Shown here: piece after piece, positions 45,728-56,299 of the stretch | How the letters are laid out: each line of letters starts with the position of its first letter | Numbering within the stretch: the first letter of the stretch is position 1 | Source: Opitutaceae bacterium | Lineage (GTDB): Bacteria; Verrucomicrobiota; Verrucomicrobiia; Opitutales; Opitutaceae | DNA: 62,974 bases | Reading direction: 5' to 3' | NCBI GenBank assembly: GCA_016794625.1 | Contig: JAEUGY010000052.1 | Location: 1-62,974, forward strand | Program-made: the position numbers and the translations under genes | The notes under the pieces: model-generated | Told to the model about the DNA's origin: nothing | The model's database searches: none | Seen by the model: the letters and a program-made list of their open reading frames with translations, nothing else

Positions 45728-46713
45728 AGCCCGGGCGACGATGGCGCCGGCCGGGCGCGATGATCCGCGCCCTGGCGTGGGGTGGATCCGGCCTGCTCCT
45801 CCTTGTCTCCCTCCTGGTCACGTGTATCCAAGCGTACGATCGAGATGACATGCGGCCACCGAGGACGTTCGAGCCGCTCCCGACGCGGCTCCCGTCACCG
45901 GATCCGGTGCCAACACGTGCGGGCCAGCTACCCGACTTCGAGGGGTGGCCGCCGTTCCGCACCACCCGTGCGGACGAGGGGTGGACCTTCGACCTCTTTA
46001 CCGCGCCGACGCTTTACGCCGGCGTGCCCGGCGGGGGATGGTCGGCCACGCGGCCCGAGGATAGGGAGGTGCACCGGCCGGAATCCGGCGCCCCGGGAGA
46101 GGTGGTTTCGATGCCGTTGCGCGCGGTGGAGATCGTTCAGGATCTCTTTCCCGTGCAGCTCGCTGGATTTGGGCGCAGCCCGCGCGGACCTTTCGGGGTG
46201 TTTGAGCTTGTCGCCACCCGAGAGGTGGTGGTGGCTCGACCGGGAGACCGCCTCGGTCGGCTTTCCTGGCGGGTGACCTCACTCGATCCGGGCGGACGGC
46301 GCACGCACCCAGGTTCGCTGGCTCGCGCTCTGCCGGAGCGGCCCCAGGCCATGGTGATCGACGAGCAGACGGGCGAACAAACCCAGCTCGTGGCGGGGGA
46401 GCCGTTGCACCAGGGTGACCCATGGGCCGTCCTGGAAATCCCCGGTCAGAGTGAGACCCAGGCTATGCAGGAGGGCGGCCGTGTGACCACTCCCGCAGGC
46501 GACTTTGTCGTGACGCGCATTGATCCGGGGACGCGCAGCGTGGTGGTCAGTCCCGTACACGGGGAGTCCCGCCCCGCGAGTGACCCGCTCGCGTTTCTCT
46601 GTGCGCTCCGTTTCCGCGCCGCGGATGGCGACCAACCCAGAGCGATGCTCCCGCGGACCGGCGCCGTGTCAGGAGCCGTCGAGTCTGGAACGAATTCCAC
46701 TTCCCTGCGATGA
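45724..46713 (+). CDS. Envelope protein of the pilus/secretin cluster (Amuc_1099-like position)
   Basis: A 329-residue protein that I do not recognise by motif. One transmembrane helix near 18-36 (WGGSGLLLLVSLLVTCI) is followed by a Pro/Arg-rich linker and two likely beta-rich repeats: residues 80-185 (WTFDLFTAPTLYAGV, then FPVQLAGFGRSPRGPFGVFEL) and 190-300 (EGGRVTTPAGDFVVTRIDPG). It probably sits in the periplasm and links the inner-membrane proteins to the secretin, as PilP does, which is inference. The ATG has a GGGAGGG six bases upstream, and ATGA overlaps join it to both neighbours. Confidence 0.7.
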   Translation: MKPGRRWRRPGAMIRALAWGGSGLLLLVSLLVTCIQAYDRDDMRPPRTFEPLPTRLPSPDPVPTRAGQLPDFEGWPPFRTTRADEGWTFDLFTAPTLYAGVPGGGWSATRPEDREVHRPESGAPGEVVSMPLRAVEIVQDLFPVQLAGFGRSPRGPFGVFELVATREVVVARPGDRLGRLSWRVTSLDPGGRRTHPGSLARALPERPQAMVIDEQTGEQTQLVAGEPLHQGDPWAVLEIPGQSETQAMQEGGRVTTPAGDFVVTRIDPGTRSVVVSPVHGESRPASDPLAFLCALRFRAADGDQPRAMLPRTGAVSGAVESGTNSTSLR

Positions 46714-48839
46714 AAACACCTCCCCGGTTCGCCTGCCATGCGCTCTTGTTTTGCCCATTTGTCCTGCTCGTCGGACTGCAGGCCCAAGACGACACTCCAC
46801 GTACTGCACCACCCGCGGAGGCCCAGGTGGCGGACGACCACGAGCGTCGCCGACAGGCGGTGGTCAAAGGACGGGCGCAATACCTCGCCGGGGAGCATGA
46901 CGCAGCGGAAGCGACGTTGCGTGCCGTGACCGCGAGCGCGGCCGACGATGCGCTGGTGAAAGATCTGCTCCGCCGTATCGCGGAGGATCGGGCGCGGATG
47001 AGCGAGGCCAATCGGGTGGTGACCCGCGCGCGAATGGTGGATGAGGTGGGACGCGCGTGGGAGAGGCCGGCCGCGTACGAGGAGCGCGCGCCCGCCGATT
47101 CTTCGCGGGAGGCGTTGATCCGACCTTTGGTTCAAAAGCTGTCCGCCATTCACATTCCGGCGGTGAGCTTCAACCAGATGGACCTCCATCGGGTCGCCCA
47201 GACCTTGAGTGCGATTTCGGAGGAGTGCGATCCCGCCCCGGAGGGAGCGCGCGGAGTCAATGTGGTCCTGATCGATCCCGGCAACCGAAACCCCGAGGTC
47301 ACGCTCGCCCTGCGGAATCTCTCCCTCAAGCGGGTGCTCGATTTCGTGACCGACTCCGTCGGATTTCAGTACGAGGTGCAGGAGGATGCCGTGGTGCTCA
47401 AACCGGGCGGAGAAACGTCCGCTTTGGATACCGCGTTTTTTCCGGTCGCCCGTTCGACCGTGATTCGCATGACCGGTTTTGCCGGTGGTGCGACCCCGGG
47501 CCCAGGCGGGGGCGAGCCGGGATCGGCACCTTTGGACGGTTCGGTGGCCGCGCCCACCGCGGCGTCGCACGGCAGCGGCGAGGGCCCGCTCCTGCGGGCC
47601 TTCCTGCAGTCAGCCGGAGTGGTGTTTGACGGCACCCCCGGCGCCAGCCTGGCCTACGATGGGTCGGCGATGATCGTGACGCAGACCCCTCGGAACATTG
47701 AACGCATCCGGAACATCCTGAATCGCTACACCGATGTGCGCCAGGTCGAGATCGAGGCTAAATTCATGGAGGTCCAGGAAGGGGTGCTGGACGAGATGGG
47801 CGTCACGTGGGGCGTGGGTCGCACGGGTGCGGCGCGCACGCATCCCACCACCGGCGAGCCTTTACTGGATCGCAATGGCCGGCCGCAGGCCACGTCGCTG
47901 CAAAGCTACACCACCGACCGGGTCAATCGCACGCTCAGCGGCGCGTTTACGGGCTCCAGCAACGGCAACGCCATCGTGATCGACGGGGAATCCGTCGCCA
48001 GTACCGCTCCGCCGCGGTTGCCCGGCGCGGTGGCGCTGGCCGGCGAAGCGCCCGGTCTGGCCACCATCTCCGGCATCATCGGCGACTTCAACGTCAGTGC
48101 GATGGTCCGCCTGCTGGCGCAGAAGTCCGGCAGCGATTTGTTGAGCGCGCCGCGCGTGACCGTGCTCTCCGGCAATACCGCGACCATCACGGTGGCGCAG
48201 GAACTCCGGTATCCACAAAGTTATGGTGAGATTCAGAGCCAGGTCGGTTCAGGCCGGACCGCGGCGGACGGCACCGGCGGCGGCTCCGCCGGCGTGACCA
48301 TCACGGCTGGCACGCCACAGGACTTCACGTCGCGCAATGTCGGCGTGGAGTTGAAGGTCACCCCCACGGTTGAGGAGGACGACTATTCGATCAGCCTGGA
48401 TCTGGCACCCAAGGTGACGGAGTTCGAGGGCTTCGTCGAATTCGGAGGCCCCAGCGTGGCGGTTTCCGGAGGACGGACGGTGACCGTGCCGCCCGGGTTC
48501 TATCAGCCGATCTTTTCCGTCCGGGAAGTGTCCACCCGCGTGACACTCTGGGATGGAGCGACCCTGGTCATGGGCGGGCTGACCCGCGAAGAGGTGAAGA
48601 AAGTGCACGACAAGATCCCGGTGCTGGGCGATCTGCCGCTTTTTGGACGGGCGTTCCGGTCGAAGGGCCAGAGTTCGCAGAAGCGAAATCTGTTGATCTT
48701 CGTCACCGCCAATCTGGTCAGTCCGGGTGGATCGCCCAAGAAGCAGGCGGTGCCGGGAGTGCCGGCGGGCACCCTGTTCCAGAATCCCACGCTGGTCACG
48801 CCCGCGCGAAGCGAGTCGCGTCAACGTCGCGGACCGTGA
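46710..48839 (+). CDS. Outer-membrane secretin (PilQ/GspD-like)
   Basis: A 709-residue secretin forming a gated outer-membrane ring. A signal peptide is present (HALLFCPFVLLVGLQAQ). A helical TPR-like segment (RRQAVVKGRAQYLAGEHDAAEATLRAV) is followed by N-domains (INPEVTLALRNLSLKRVLDFV-like strand, NIERIRNILNRYTDVRQVEIEAKFMEV) and the C-terminal secretin domain (DGATLVMGGLTREEVKK, then KIPVLGDLPLFGRAF, and KRNLLIFVTANLV). Gly/Ala-rich insert near 248-285 and 340-400. The start ATG overlaps the stop of the preceding gene by four bases. No pilotin or motor ATPase gene is adjacent. Confidence 0.93.
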   Translation: MKTPPRFACHALLFCPFVLLVGLQAQDDTPRTAPPAEAQVADDHERRRQAVVKGRAQYLAGEHDAAEATLRAVTASAADDALVKDLLRRIAEDRARMSEANRVVTRARMVDEVGRAWERPAAYEERAPADSSREALIRPLVQKLSAIHIPAVSFNQMDLHRVAQTLSAISEECDPAPEGARGVNVVLIDPGNRNPEVTLALRNLSLKRVLDFVTDSVGFQYEVQEDAVVLKPGGETSALDTAFFPVARSTVIRMTGFAGGATPGPGGGEPGSAPLDGSVAAPTAASHGSGEGPLLRAFLQSAGVVFDGTPGASLAYDGSAMIVTQTPRNIERIRNILNRYTDVRQVEIEAKFMEVQEGVLDEMGVTWGVGRTGAARTHPTTGEPLLDRNGRPQATSLQSYTTDRVNRTLSGAFTGSSNGNAIVIDGESVASTAPPRLPGAVALAGEAPGLATISGIIGDFNVSAMVRLLAQKSGSDLLSAPRVTVLSGNTATITVAQELRYPQSYGEIQSQVGSGRTAADGTGGGSAGVTITAGTPQDFTSRNVGVELKVTPTVEEDDYSISLDLAPKVTEFEGFVEFGGPSVAVSGGRTVTVPPGFYQPIFSVREVSTRVTLWDGATLVMGGLTREEVKKVHDKIPVLGDLPLFGRAFRSKGQSSQKRNLLIFVTANLVSPGGSPKKQAVPGVPAGTLFQNPTLVTPARSESRQRRGP

Positions 48840-48898
48840 AGCGTGAGGGAGAGTGATTCTGCGCTGGCGTGCCGGAAATCCCTCGTTTTGGTGGATCC

Positions 48899-49780
48899 AT
48901 GGCCAAGTGGCTCCTGATCGACGGCTTCAATCTCGCTTACCGGTGTTTCTTCGCGATCCCCGAGCTGACCCGCGCGGACGGGTTTCCCACGAACGCGTTG
49001 CACGGGTGGATCAAGTCGATCTGGAAGTTGGAGGATCAGGAGCGCCCCCAAGGCACCCTGGTCTTTTTTGATCTGGGTGGGGCGCAGGACCGGCTGGCGC
49101 TCTTGCCGGAGTACAAGGCGCAGCGGGAGGAAATGCCCGAGGCGCTGGACAAACAGATCCCCTACCTCAAACAGCTGACCCGGGCGATGGGACTGGTGGG
49201 AATTGAACAGGAGGGAGTCGAGAGCGACGACCTGCTGGCTTCGCAAGCCGTGGCGCTCGCCCGTGAAGGTCACGACGTTCTGGTCGTCAGTTCCGACAAG
49301 GACTTCGCCCAGATTGTGGACGATCGCATCAAGATCATGCTGCCGCCCCCCTCGGCGAATCCCAAACTCGGCTGGCGGACGATGGATGCAGCCGGAGTGG
49401 TGGAGAAATTCGGGGTGCCGCCCGCGCAGATTGCCGACTACCTCGCTTTGGTGGGGGACACGTCGGACAATATTCCCGGGGTTGACGGGGTGGGACCGAA
49501 GACCGCGGCCAAGTGGCTCCAGACTTACGGCGATTTGGAAGGAATTCTCGCGAACGCGGGTGAACTCAAGCCGGACCGGTTTCGGGAGCCGGTGGCGGGC
49601 TACGCGGACGGCTTGAGGCGCAACCGCAAACTCACCACGCTCAATCTCGGGTTGTCGACGCGCGGTGCATCGCCCGAACCGCCCAAGGTGCAGGACGTGT
49701 TTTCCTTCCTGGAGGAAATGGAGATGCGCTCCTGTCTCGCGGACGCGCGCAAACGTTACACGCAGCCCGAGCTCTTTTGA
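48899..49780 (+). CDS. 5'-3' exonuclease / flap endonuclease-like protein
   Basis: A 293-residue stand-alone relative of the N-terminal domain of DNA polymerase I. The metal-binding motifs are LLIDGFNLAYRCF, the SDDLLASQAVALAREGHDVLVVSSDKDFAQIV block and the helix-hairpin region DYLALVGDTSDNIPGVDGVGPKTAAKWL. It should process flaps or RNA primers; ExoIX/Xni is the nearest kind. ATG 48899 has a GGTGG six bases upstream. It follows the secretin gene by 59 bases on the same strand, but the function is unrelated. Confidence 0.93.
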   Translation: MAKWLLIDGFNLAYRCFFAIPELTRADGFPTNALHGWIKSIWKLEDQERPQGTLVFFDLGGAQDRLALLPEYKAQREEMPEALDKQIPYLKQLTRAMGLVGIEQEGVESDDLLASQAVALAREGHDVLVVSSDKDFAQIVDDRIKIMLPPPSANPKLGWRTMDAAGVVEKFGVPPAQIADYLALVGDTSDNIPGVDGVGPKTAAKWLQTYGDLEGILANAGELKPDRFREPVAGYADGLRRNRKLTTLNLGLSTRGASPEPPKVQDVFSFLEEMEMRSCLADARKRYTQPELF

Positions 49781-49807
49781 GCTCGGCCTCGAAGCATCAC
49801 CACCGGA

Positions 49808-50563
49808 TCAACCGGCGGTTCCTTCTTTCGAGACGCCGTCCGGGTCGAAGATGTAGCCCACGCCATGCACCGTGCGGAACGCGTCGAGACGGATGCCATG
49901 CTCAAGGAACAGGTCGCGGACCTTCACGATGTACTGATCCAGTGAACGGCTGCGCACATCGGCGTGAATGCCCCAGACCGAGTGGATCAGCGCCTTGCGG
50001 GTGATGACCACGCCTCGATTGGCCGCGAGGTAGGCGAGGATGCCCAGCTCTTTGCGTCCCAGTTTCTGCGCGTGCCCATCGGGAAAAGCGATTTCCAGAC
50101 GCACCGGCGTGATTTGCGCACCGACAAACTCAAACGGCTCGTCGCTCACCTTGACGTTCTTGGTGACGTTCAAGTCCGTCTTGGATTCCGCCCGACGCAG
50201 CACCGCGCGAATCCGGGCGACCAACTCGGCGTATCCGAACGGTTTGGTGACATAGTCGTCTCCGCCGAGTTCCAACCCCTTGACCTTGTTCACCTCCAGC
50301 GTGTTGCCCGTCAGAAAAATCGTTGGGACAATGATGTCATTGGCCTTGAGTTCCTCCAGCAACGAGAAGCCCGATTGATCCGGCAGATTCACGTCCAGCA
50401 ACATCAAGTTGGCGAAGTTACGCTTGAGGAAGCGCAGGGCGTGCTGCGCCCGGTTGCAGACCTGGGTCAACATGCCTGCTTCCTCGAGATGCAGACAGAT
50501 CAGTTTGGCGAGTTCGTCCTCGTCTTCGACGATCAAGATCAGCGGTTTAGGCTCGGCGCGCAT
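49808..50563 (-). CDS. OmpR/PhoB-type response regulator
   Basis: A 251-residue two-component regulator. The receiver (LILIVEDEDELAKLICLHLEEA) has its acceptor Asp in LMLLDVNLPDQSG, Thr in IFLTGNT and Lys in YVTKPFG. The winged-helix output domain follows (LGRKELGILAYLAANRGVVITRKALIHSVWG, and RSLDQYIVKVR). No cognate kinase is adjacent. ATG 50563 is chosen; the upstream open frame to 50686 is Lys/Pro-rich. T-rich direct repeats about 80 bases upstream may be its own operator. Confidence 0.95.
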   Translation of the reverse strand: MRAEPKPLILIVEDEDELAKLICLHLEEAGMLTQVCNRAQHALRFLKRNFANLMLLDVNLPDQSGFSLLEELKANDIIVPTIFLTGNTLEVNKVKGLELGGDDYVTKPFGYAELVARIRAVLRRAESKTDLNVTKNVKVSDEPFEFVGAQITPVRLEIAFPDGHAQKLGRKELGILAYLAANRGVVITRKALIHSVWGIHADVRSRSLDQYIVKVRDLFLEHGIRLDAFRTVHGVGYIFDPDGVSKEGTAG

Positions 50564-50892
50564 GGGTACGGGGATCGATGACGTAGCAGGAGATATTCCA
50601 CGAAGTGATACGGGGTTGCGGTTGTTTGGAGGCGAAATCGGTTTTTTACAAATTGTTTTTTTACAATGAATGTTCTTCAGGTGCAAACCTTACGCAGAAG
50701 CGAGCTGGCGTCCGAAAGGCAGAGAGGCACGTTCGGACAGCGATCGGAGCGATCGGTGCGTTTTAAACTTGGGCAGAGCCCCAATTAAGCGCGGATCGCT
50801 CAAGCACATCCGGGTGGGGAGCAACGACCGGAGGGTGGAGATCACTTGGAAATTAACTTGCGACGGAAAATGGCGGGGTTTGCTCTGACAGC
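50564..50892. promoter_or_regulatory. Divergent non-coding region between the regulator and hisG
   Basis: A 329-base region with two marked features: a pair of TTTTTTACAA repeats (50642-50651 and 50657-50666), 15 bases apart, in an otherwise GC-rich setting, and a perfect tandem AGCGATCGG (50739-50747, 50748-50756). The first is a good candidate for a regulator binding site or an AT-rich promoter element. No small gene is seen. Confidence 0.5.
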
Positions 50893-51777
50893 GTGTCTGT
50901 CCCTACACCGCTTCTGATGCTCGGGCTTCCCAAAGGAAGCCTCGAGGAGTCCACGAAAAACCTGTTTGCCAAAGCGGGTTGGAAAATCACGACCAGTTCG
51001 CGGTCGTACAAGCCGTCGATTGACGACCCGGAGCTGGATGGCCGGTTCATCCGCGCCCAGGAGGTGAGTCGGTATGTGGAGCATGGCTTCTTCGACTGCG
51101 GTCTGACGGGGTACGACTGGATCCAGGAGAACGGCTCGGATGTGGTGGAGGTCTGCGATCTCATTTACAGCCGCGCATCCGTGCAGAAGTCCCGCTGGGT
51201 GCTGTGTGTGCCCGAGGGCTCGGCGATCAAAACACCGCAGGATCTGGCGGGGAAACGGGTGGCGACCGAGCTGGTGAACACCGTCAAGCGGTACTTCGCC
51301 GGGCTTTCCATCCCGGTTGAAGTCGAATTCTCCTGGGGAGCGACCGAGGTGAAGGTGCCGGATCTGGTCGACGCCATCGTCGACATCACGGAAACCGGAT
51401 CGTCGCTGCGCGCGAACAAGCTGCGCATTGTTTCCACGCTGATGGAGACGAATACCAAATTCATCGCCAACAAGCGGAGCTGGACCGATGCGGCGAAGCG
51501 GCGCAAGATCGAGACGATTGCGATGCTGCTGACGGGCGCGCTGGAGGCGGAAACCAAAGTCGGACTCAAGATGAACGCGCCCCGCACCGCCCTGGATGCG
51601 ATCTCGCGCGCGATCCCGGCGTTGCGCAATCCGACCGTTTCGCCCTTGAGCCACCCCGACTGGGTTGCGTTGGAGACGATCATCGATGAGAGTGTCGCCC
51701 GGGTCATCATCCCGCAGCTCAAGTCGCTGGGCGCCGAGGGGATCGTCGAGTACCCCCTGAACAAGGTCGTTTATTGA
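50893..51777 (+). CDS. hisG: ATP phosphoribosyltransferase HisG
   Basis: A 294-residue enzyme of the first step of histidine synthesis, joining ATP and PRPP. Family features: [10 protein letters not shown] near the start, [35 protein letters not shown] and [20 protein letters not shown]. The PRPP-binding stretch [13 protein letters not shown] is intact. Length fits the long form with a C-terminal ACT-like regulatory domain, so it should not need HisZ, and feedback by histidine is likely. The start is GTG 50893; ATG 50917 (MLGLPKGSL) is an alternative. No other his genes lie nearby. Confidence 0.95.
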   Translation: MSVPTPLLMLGLPKGSLEESTKNLFAKAGWKITTSSRSYKPSIDDPELDGRFIRAQEVSRYVEHGFFDCGLTGYDWIQENGSDVVEVCDLIYSRASVQKSRWVLCVPEGSAIKTPQDLAGKRVATELVNTVKRYFAGLSIPVEVEFSWGATEVKVPDLVDAIVDITETGSSLRANKLRIVSTLMETNTKFIANKRSWTDAAKRRKIETIAMLLTGALEAETKVGLKMNAPRTALDAISRAIPALRNPTVSPLSHPDWVALETIIDESVARVIIPQLKSLGAEGIVEYPLNKVVY

Positions 51778-51817
51778 GCCGTGTCCGTGCCCACCCTGTA
51801 GATACATCCACGCCGTC

Positions 51818-52696
51818 ATGTCCACCGTCACCCTCGGGCTGCTCCAGCACGCCTGCACTGCGAATCCCGCCCAGAATCTGAAGAAGACCCTGGCCCTGAC
51901 TGTCCAGGCGGCCAAGGCGGGCGCAAAGATCATCTGCACGCAGGAGCTGTTTCGCTCCCAGTATTTCTGCCAGAGTGAGGATCACGCAAATTTCGCCCTG
52001 GCCGAGGCGATTCCGGGACCGAGCACCGCCGCGTTTCAGAAAATCGCCAAGCAGTACAAGGTCGTGATCATCGCCTCGCTTTTCGAGCGTCGCGCCTCCG
52101 GGCTCTACCACAATACCGCCGCGATCATCGATGCCGATGGTGCGCTGCTCGGCATCTACCGGAAGATGCACATCCCGGATGACCCGCTCTTCCTCGAGAA
52201 ATTCTATTTCACGCCGGGCGACACCGGGTTCCGCGCCTGGCAGACCAAGTACGGCCGGATCGGCGTCCTCATCTGCTGGGACCAGTGGTACCCGGAGGGA
52301 GCCCGTCTGACCTCGCTGCAGGGCGCGGAGATTCTCTTCTATCCCACCGCCATCGGCTGGCACCCGAAGGAAAAGGCCGAATACGGAGTCAATCAACACG
52401 GCGCCTGGGAGACGATCCAGCGTTCGCACGCGGTCGCCAACGGATGCTTCGTCGCCGCCGTCAACCGCATTGGACTCGAAACGCCCATCGGTGGGGACGG
52501 CATCGAGTTCTGGGGCCAGAGTTTTGTCGCCGGCACGAGCGGCCAGATCCTGGCCAAGGCCTCGGTCGACCGCGAAGAAGTGCTGCTGGCCGACATCGAC
52601 CTGGGCAAAGTCGACGTCACCCGCACGCACTGGCCGTTCCTGCGGGATCGGCGGATCGACGCCTATGGCGATCTGACCAAGCGGTTCATCGACTAG
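51818..52696 (+). CDS. aguB: N-carbamoylputrescine amidase (nitrilase superfamily)
   Basis: A 292-residue carbon-nitrogen hydrolase releasing putrescine, CO2 and ammonia from N-carbamoylputrescine. The catalytic triad is Glu43 (CTQELF), Lys116 (YRKMHIPDD) and Cys153 (LICWDQWYPEGAR). The phrase FLEKFYFTPGDTGF and the WDQWYPEGARL active-site strand are typical of AguB. Length is normal (about 290). It lies directly upstream of aguA with 22 bases between, so the pair forms the agmatine-to-putrescine route. Confidence 0.95.
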   Translation: MSTVTLGLLQHACTANPAQNLKKTLALTVQAAKAGAKIICTQELFRSQYFCQSEDHANFALAEAIPGPSTAAFQKIAKQYKVVIIASLFERRASGLYHNTAAIIDADGALLGIYRKMHIPDDPLFLEKFYFTPGDTGFRAWQTKYGRIGVLICWDQWYPEGARLTSLQGAEILFYPTAIGWHPKEKAEYGVNQHGAWETIQRSHAVANGCFVAAVNRIGLETPIGGDGIEFWGQSFVAGTSGQILAKASVDREEVLLADIDLGKVDVTRTHWPFLRDRRIDAYGDLTKRFID

Positions 52697-52718
52697 GCGT
52701 TCTCCGTTTCCCGCTTCC

Positions 52719-53798
52719 ATGCCTTCCTCGCCGTCCCGGGCGCGCCGCGCCCCCGTTTCCGCCGATCCCACGCCCGCCAGCCTCGGCTTCCGCATGCCGG
52801 CCGAATGGGAGCCCCAGGCCGCGATTTGGCTGTCCTGGCCGCACAAGCGGGCCTCGTGGCCGGGTCATTTCCGACCCATTCCGTACAAGTTTGCGGAGAT
52901 CGTGGCGACGATTTCGCGGTTTCAGGATGTTCGCATCAATGCCGCGCTCCCGTTGCAGCGTCGGGCGCGGGCGCTGGTCGCCAAGGCCGGGGCCGATCTG
53001 AAGCGCGTCACCTTCTACAACCACCCGACCAACGATGCCTGGTGCCGGGACCACGGCCCGATCTTCGTCAAGCACGACCGGACCGGTGAAGTGGCGCTGA
53101 CCGACTGGAAGTACAATGCGTGGGGCGATAAGTATCCGCCTTACCAGCACGACAACCAGATCCCGCCGCGCATCGCCCGCGCCCTGGGGCTGCGGCGCTT
53201 CGTCAAGGAGATGGTGCTGGAGGGCGGCTCGATCGATGTGAACGGCCGGGGCCTGCTGCTGACCACCGAGGCCTGCCTGCTCCATCCCAACCGCAATCCG
53301 GATCTGAACCGCTCGCAGATCGAGCAGGCGCTGCGCGACATGCTGGGTGTCCATACCATCTTGTGGCTGGGGGACGGGATCGTGGGGGATGACACCGATG
53401 GGCACATCGATGATCTGAGTCGGTTTTTCCAGGAAGACGGGATTGTCACGGTGGTGGAGACCAACCGTCGGGACAAAAACTACCGCATCCTGCAGGAGAA
53501 CCTTGAGCGTCTGCGGTCGTTGCGCACGCCCCAGGGCAGGAAATTCAAGCTGGTGGAGCTCCCCATGCCAAAACCGTCCTTCTGTGATGGGCAGCAGCTC
53601 CCGGCCAGTTACGCGAATTTTCTCATCATCAACGGTGCGGTGCTGATGCCCGCATTCCGCCAGCCCAAAAAGGACGCCGAGGCGGCCGAGGTGCTCGCCG
53701 GCTGTTTTCCCGGTCGTCAGATCATTCCCGTCGATTGTTTGGAACTGGTGTGGGGACTTGGGACTCTCCATTGCATCTCTCAACAACAGCCCGCCTGA
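52719..53798 (+). CDS. aguA: Agmatine deiminase
   Basis: A 359-residue enzyme of the guanidino-group-modifying family turning agmatine into N-carbamoylputrescine and ammonia. The catalytic Cys352 is in GLGTLHCIS near the C-terminus. His is in GDDTDGHIDD, and Asp/Glu residues lie in NDAWCRDHGPIF and LEGGSIDVNG. Length is typical (about 365). The N-terminal 20 residues are Ser/Arg/Pro-rich and may not be translated if a later start is used. Its partner aguB is just upstream. Arginine decarboxylase is not seen in the window. Confidence 0.96.
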   Translation: MPSSPSRARRAPVSADPTPASLGFRMPAEWEPQAAIWLSWPHKRASWPGHFRPIPYKFAEIVATISRFQDVRINAALPLQRRARALVAKAGADLKRVTFYNHPTNDAWCRDHGPIFVKHDRTGEVALTDWKYNAWGDKYPPYQHDNQIPPRIARALGLRRFVKEMVLEGGSIDVNGRGLLLTTEACLLHPNRNPDLNRSQIEQALRDMLGVHTILWLGDGIVGDDTDGHIDDLSRFFQEDGIVTVVETNRRDKNYRILQENLERLRSLRTPQGRKFKLVELPMPKPSFCDGQQLPASYANFLIINGAVLMPAFRQPKKDAEAAEVLAGCFPGRQIIPVDCLELVWGLGTLHCISQQQPA

Positions 53799-53810
53799 CC
53801 CTTTCTACGC

Positions 53811-54269
53811 GTGAATCGATTTCTCCTGCTGAGTGGTGTCCTGGTCGCGGCGGTGCTCGCCGGTTGTGAATCCGTCCGCTCCGACCTTCGGGCGGGCGTG
53901 AAGGAAAAGATCGAGGGGCCGACCTATCGCCTGCATTATGTGTCGTCCGATGCGCGTGCCACCTATGACGCCGCCCGGATTGCGTTGGGCAAGATGGGGT
54001 ATCGATTCGAGCGGGGTGGGGCGGCTCAGGGCCTGATCGAGGCGCTGGGCGGCGTGCATTCAGGCGAGTCGTTGAAGAACAGCCGCCAGCTCCGGCTCAG
54101 GATTGAGATCACGACCTTCGGTGAGGGCTCGAATGTGCGCGCCCTCTTCACTGAGGTTTTGGAGGACGACTTCAGTAAGGGGAGGGGACGGGCCACTGAG
54201 AACTCTTTGCGCGACACGTCGTTATACGAGGTCCTGTTCCGCCATATTGAAGAGGCCGCGAAGAAATAA
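53811..54269 (+). CDS. Small lipoprotein, unknown function
   Basis: A 152-residue protein with a clear lipobox: hydrophobic stretch LLLSGVLVAAVLAGC with the lipidated Cys19. The mature part has a mixed helix-strand pattern (TYDAARIALGKMGYRFERGGAAQGLIEAL, RLRIEITTFGEG) and no motif I can name. It should be anchored to the outer or inner membrane. GTG 53811 starts 12 bases after the aguA stop on the same strand; it may be co-transcribed, but nothing suggests a role in agmatine metabolism. Confidence 0.8.
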   Translation: MNRFLLLSGVLVAAVLAGCESVRSDLRAGVKEKIEGPTYRLHYVSSDARATYDAARIALGKMGYRFERGGAAQGLIEALGGVHSGESLKNSRQLRLRIEITTFGEGSNVRALFTEVLEDDFSKGRGRATENSLRDTSLYEVLFRHIEEAAKK

Positions 54270-54481
54270 CGCGCTCTCGACCTGGCGGCGGGGTTTTGCG
54301 CTTGCCGATACTGGACGATCCGGGTGAATCTGACCGTTCGCGGCGTCGTTTGGATCCGGTCAGCGTTAGCCGCACTGTTCCCGCTGACCCGTCAGTCAAT
54401 TAACCTTCAACCCACGGCCCGTCTCGGGCCATCACGATGGGGCGCAGCGTTGGAACCCGCGGTGAACCATCGTTCTTGCAC

Positions 54482-56152
<1,671 letters not shown>

Positions 56153-56183
56153 TCAGGTCGACTCCGTTTCCTGTTTGTTTTCC

Positions 56184-56214
56184 GGCGCCCATCGAAAGAT
56201 GGGCGCCTTTTTTT
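56184..56214 (+). terminator. Rho-independent terminator after rpsA
   Basis: Stem GGCGCCCATC / GATGGGCGCC (10 bases, perfect) with a GAAA tetraloop, followed by seven T. Confidence 0.96.
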
Positions 56215-56245
56215 GGTCGCGGGAAGCCGTCCGGATAGAGGACGC

Positions 56246-56271
56246 AAAAAAGCCGGTGCGAGAGCACCGGC
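56246..56271 (-). terminator. Rho-independent terminator after the sigma factor gene
   Basis: Stem GCCGGTGC / GCACCGGC with a four-base loop, followed on the minus strand by six T. It lies 32 bases from the rpsA terminator, in the convergent direction. Confidence 0.94.
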
Positions 56272-56299
56272 TTTGGTTCAGGGAAGAAAACGATAACAA

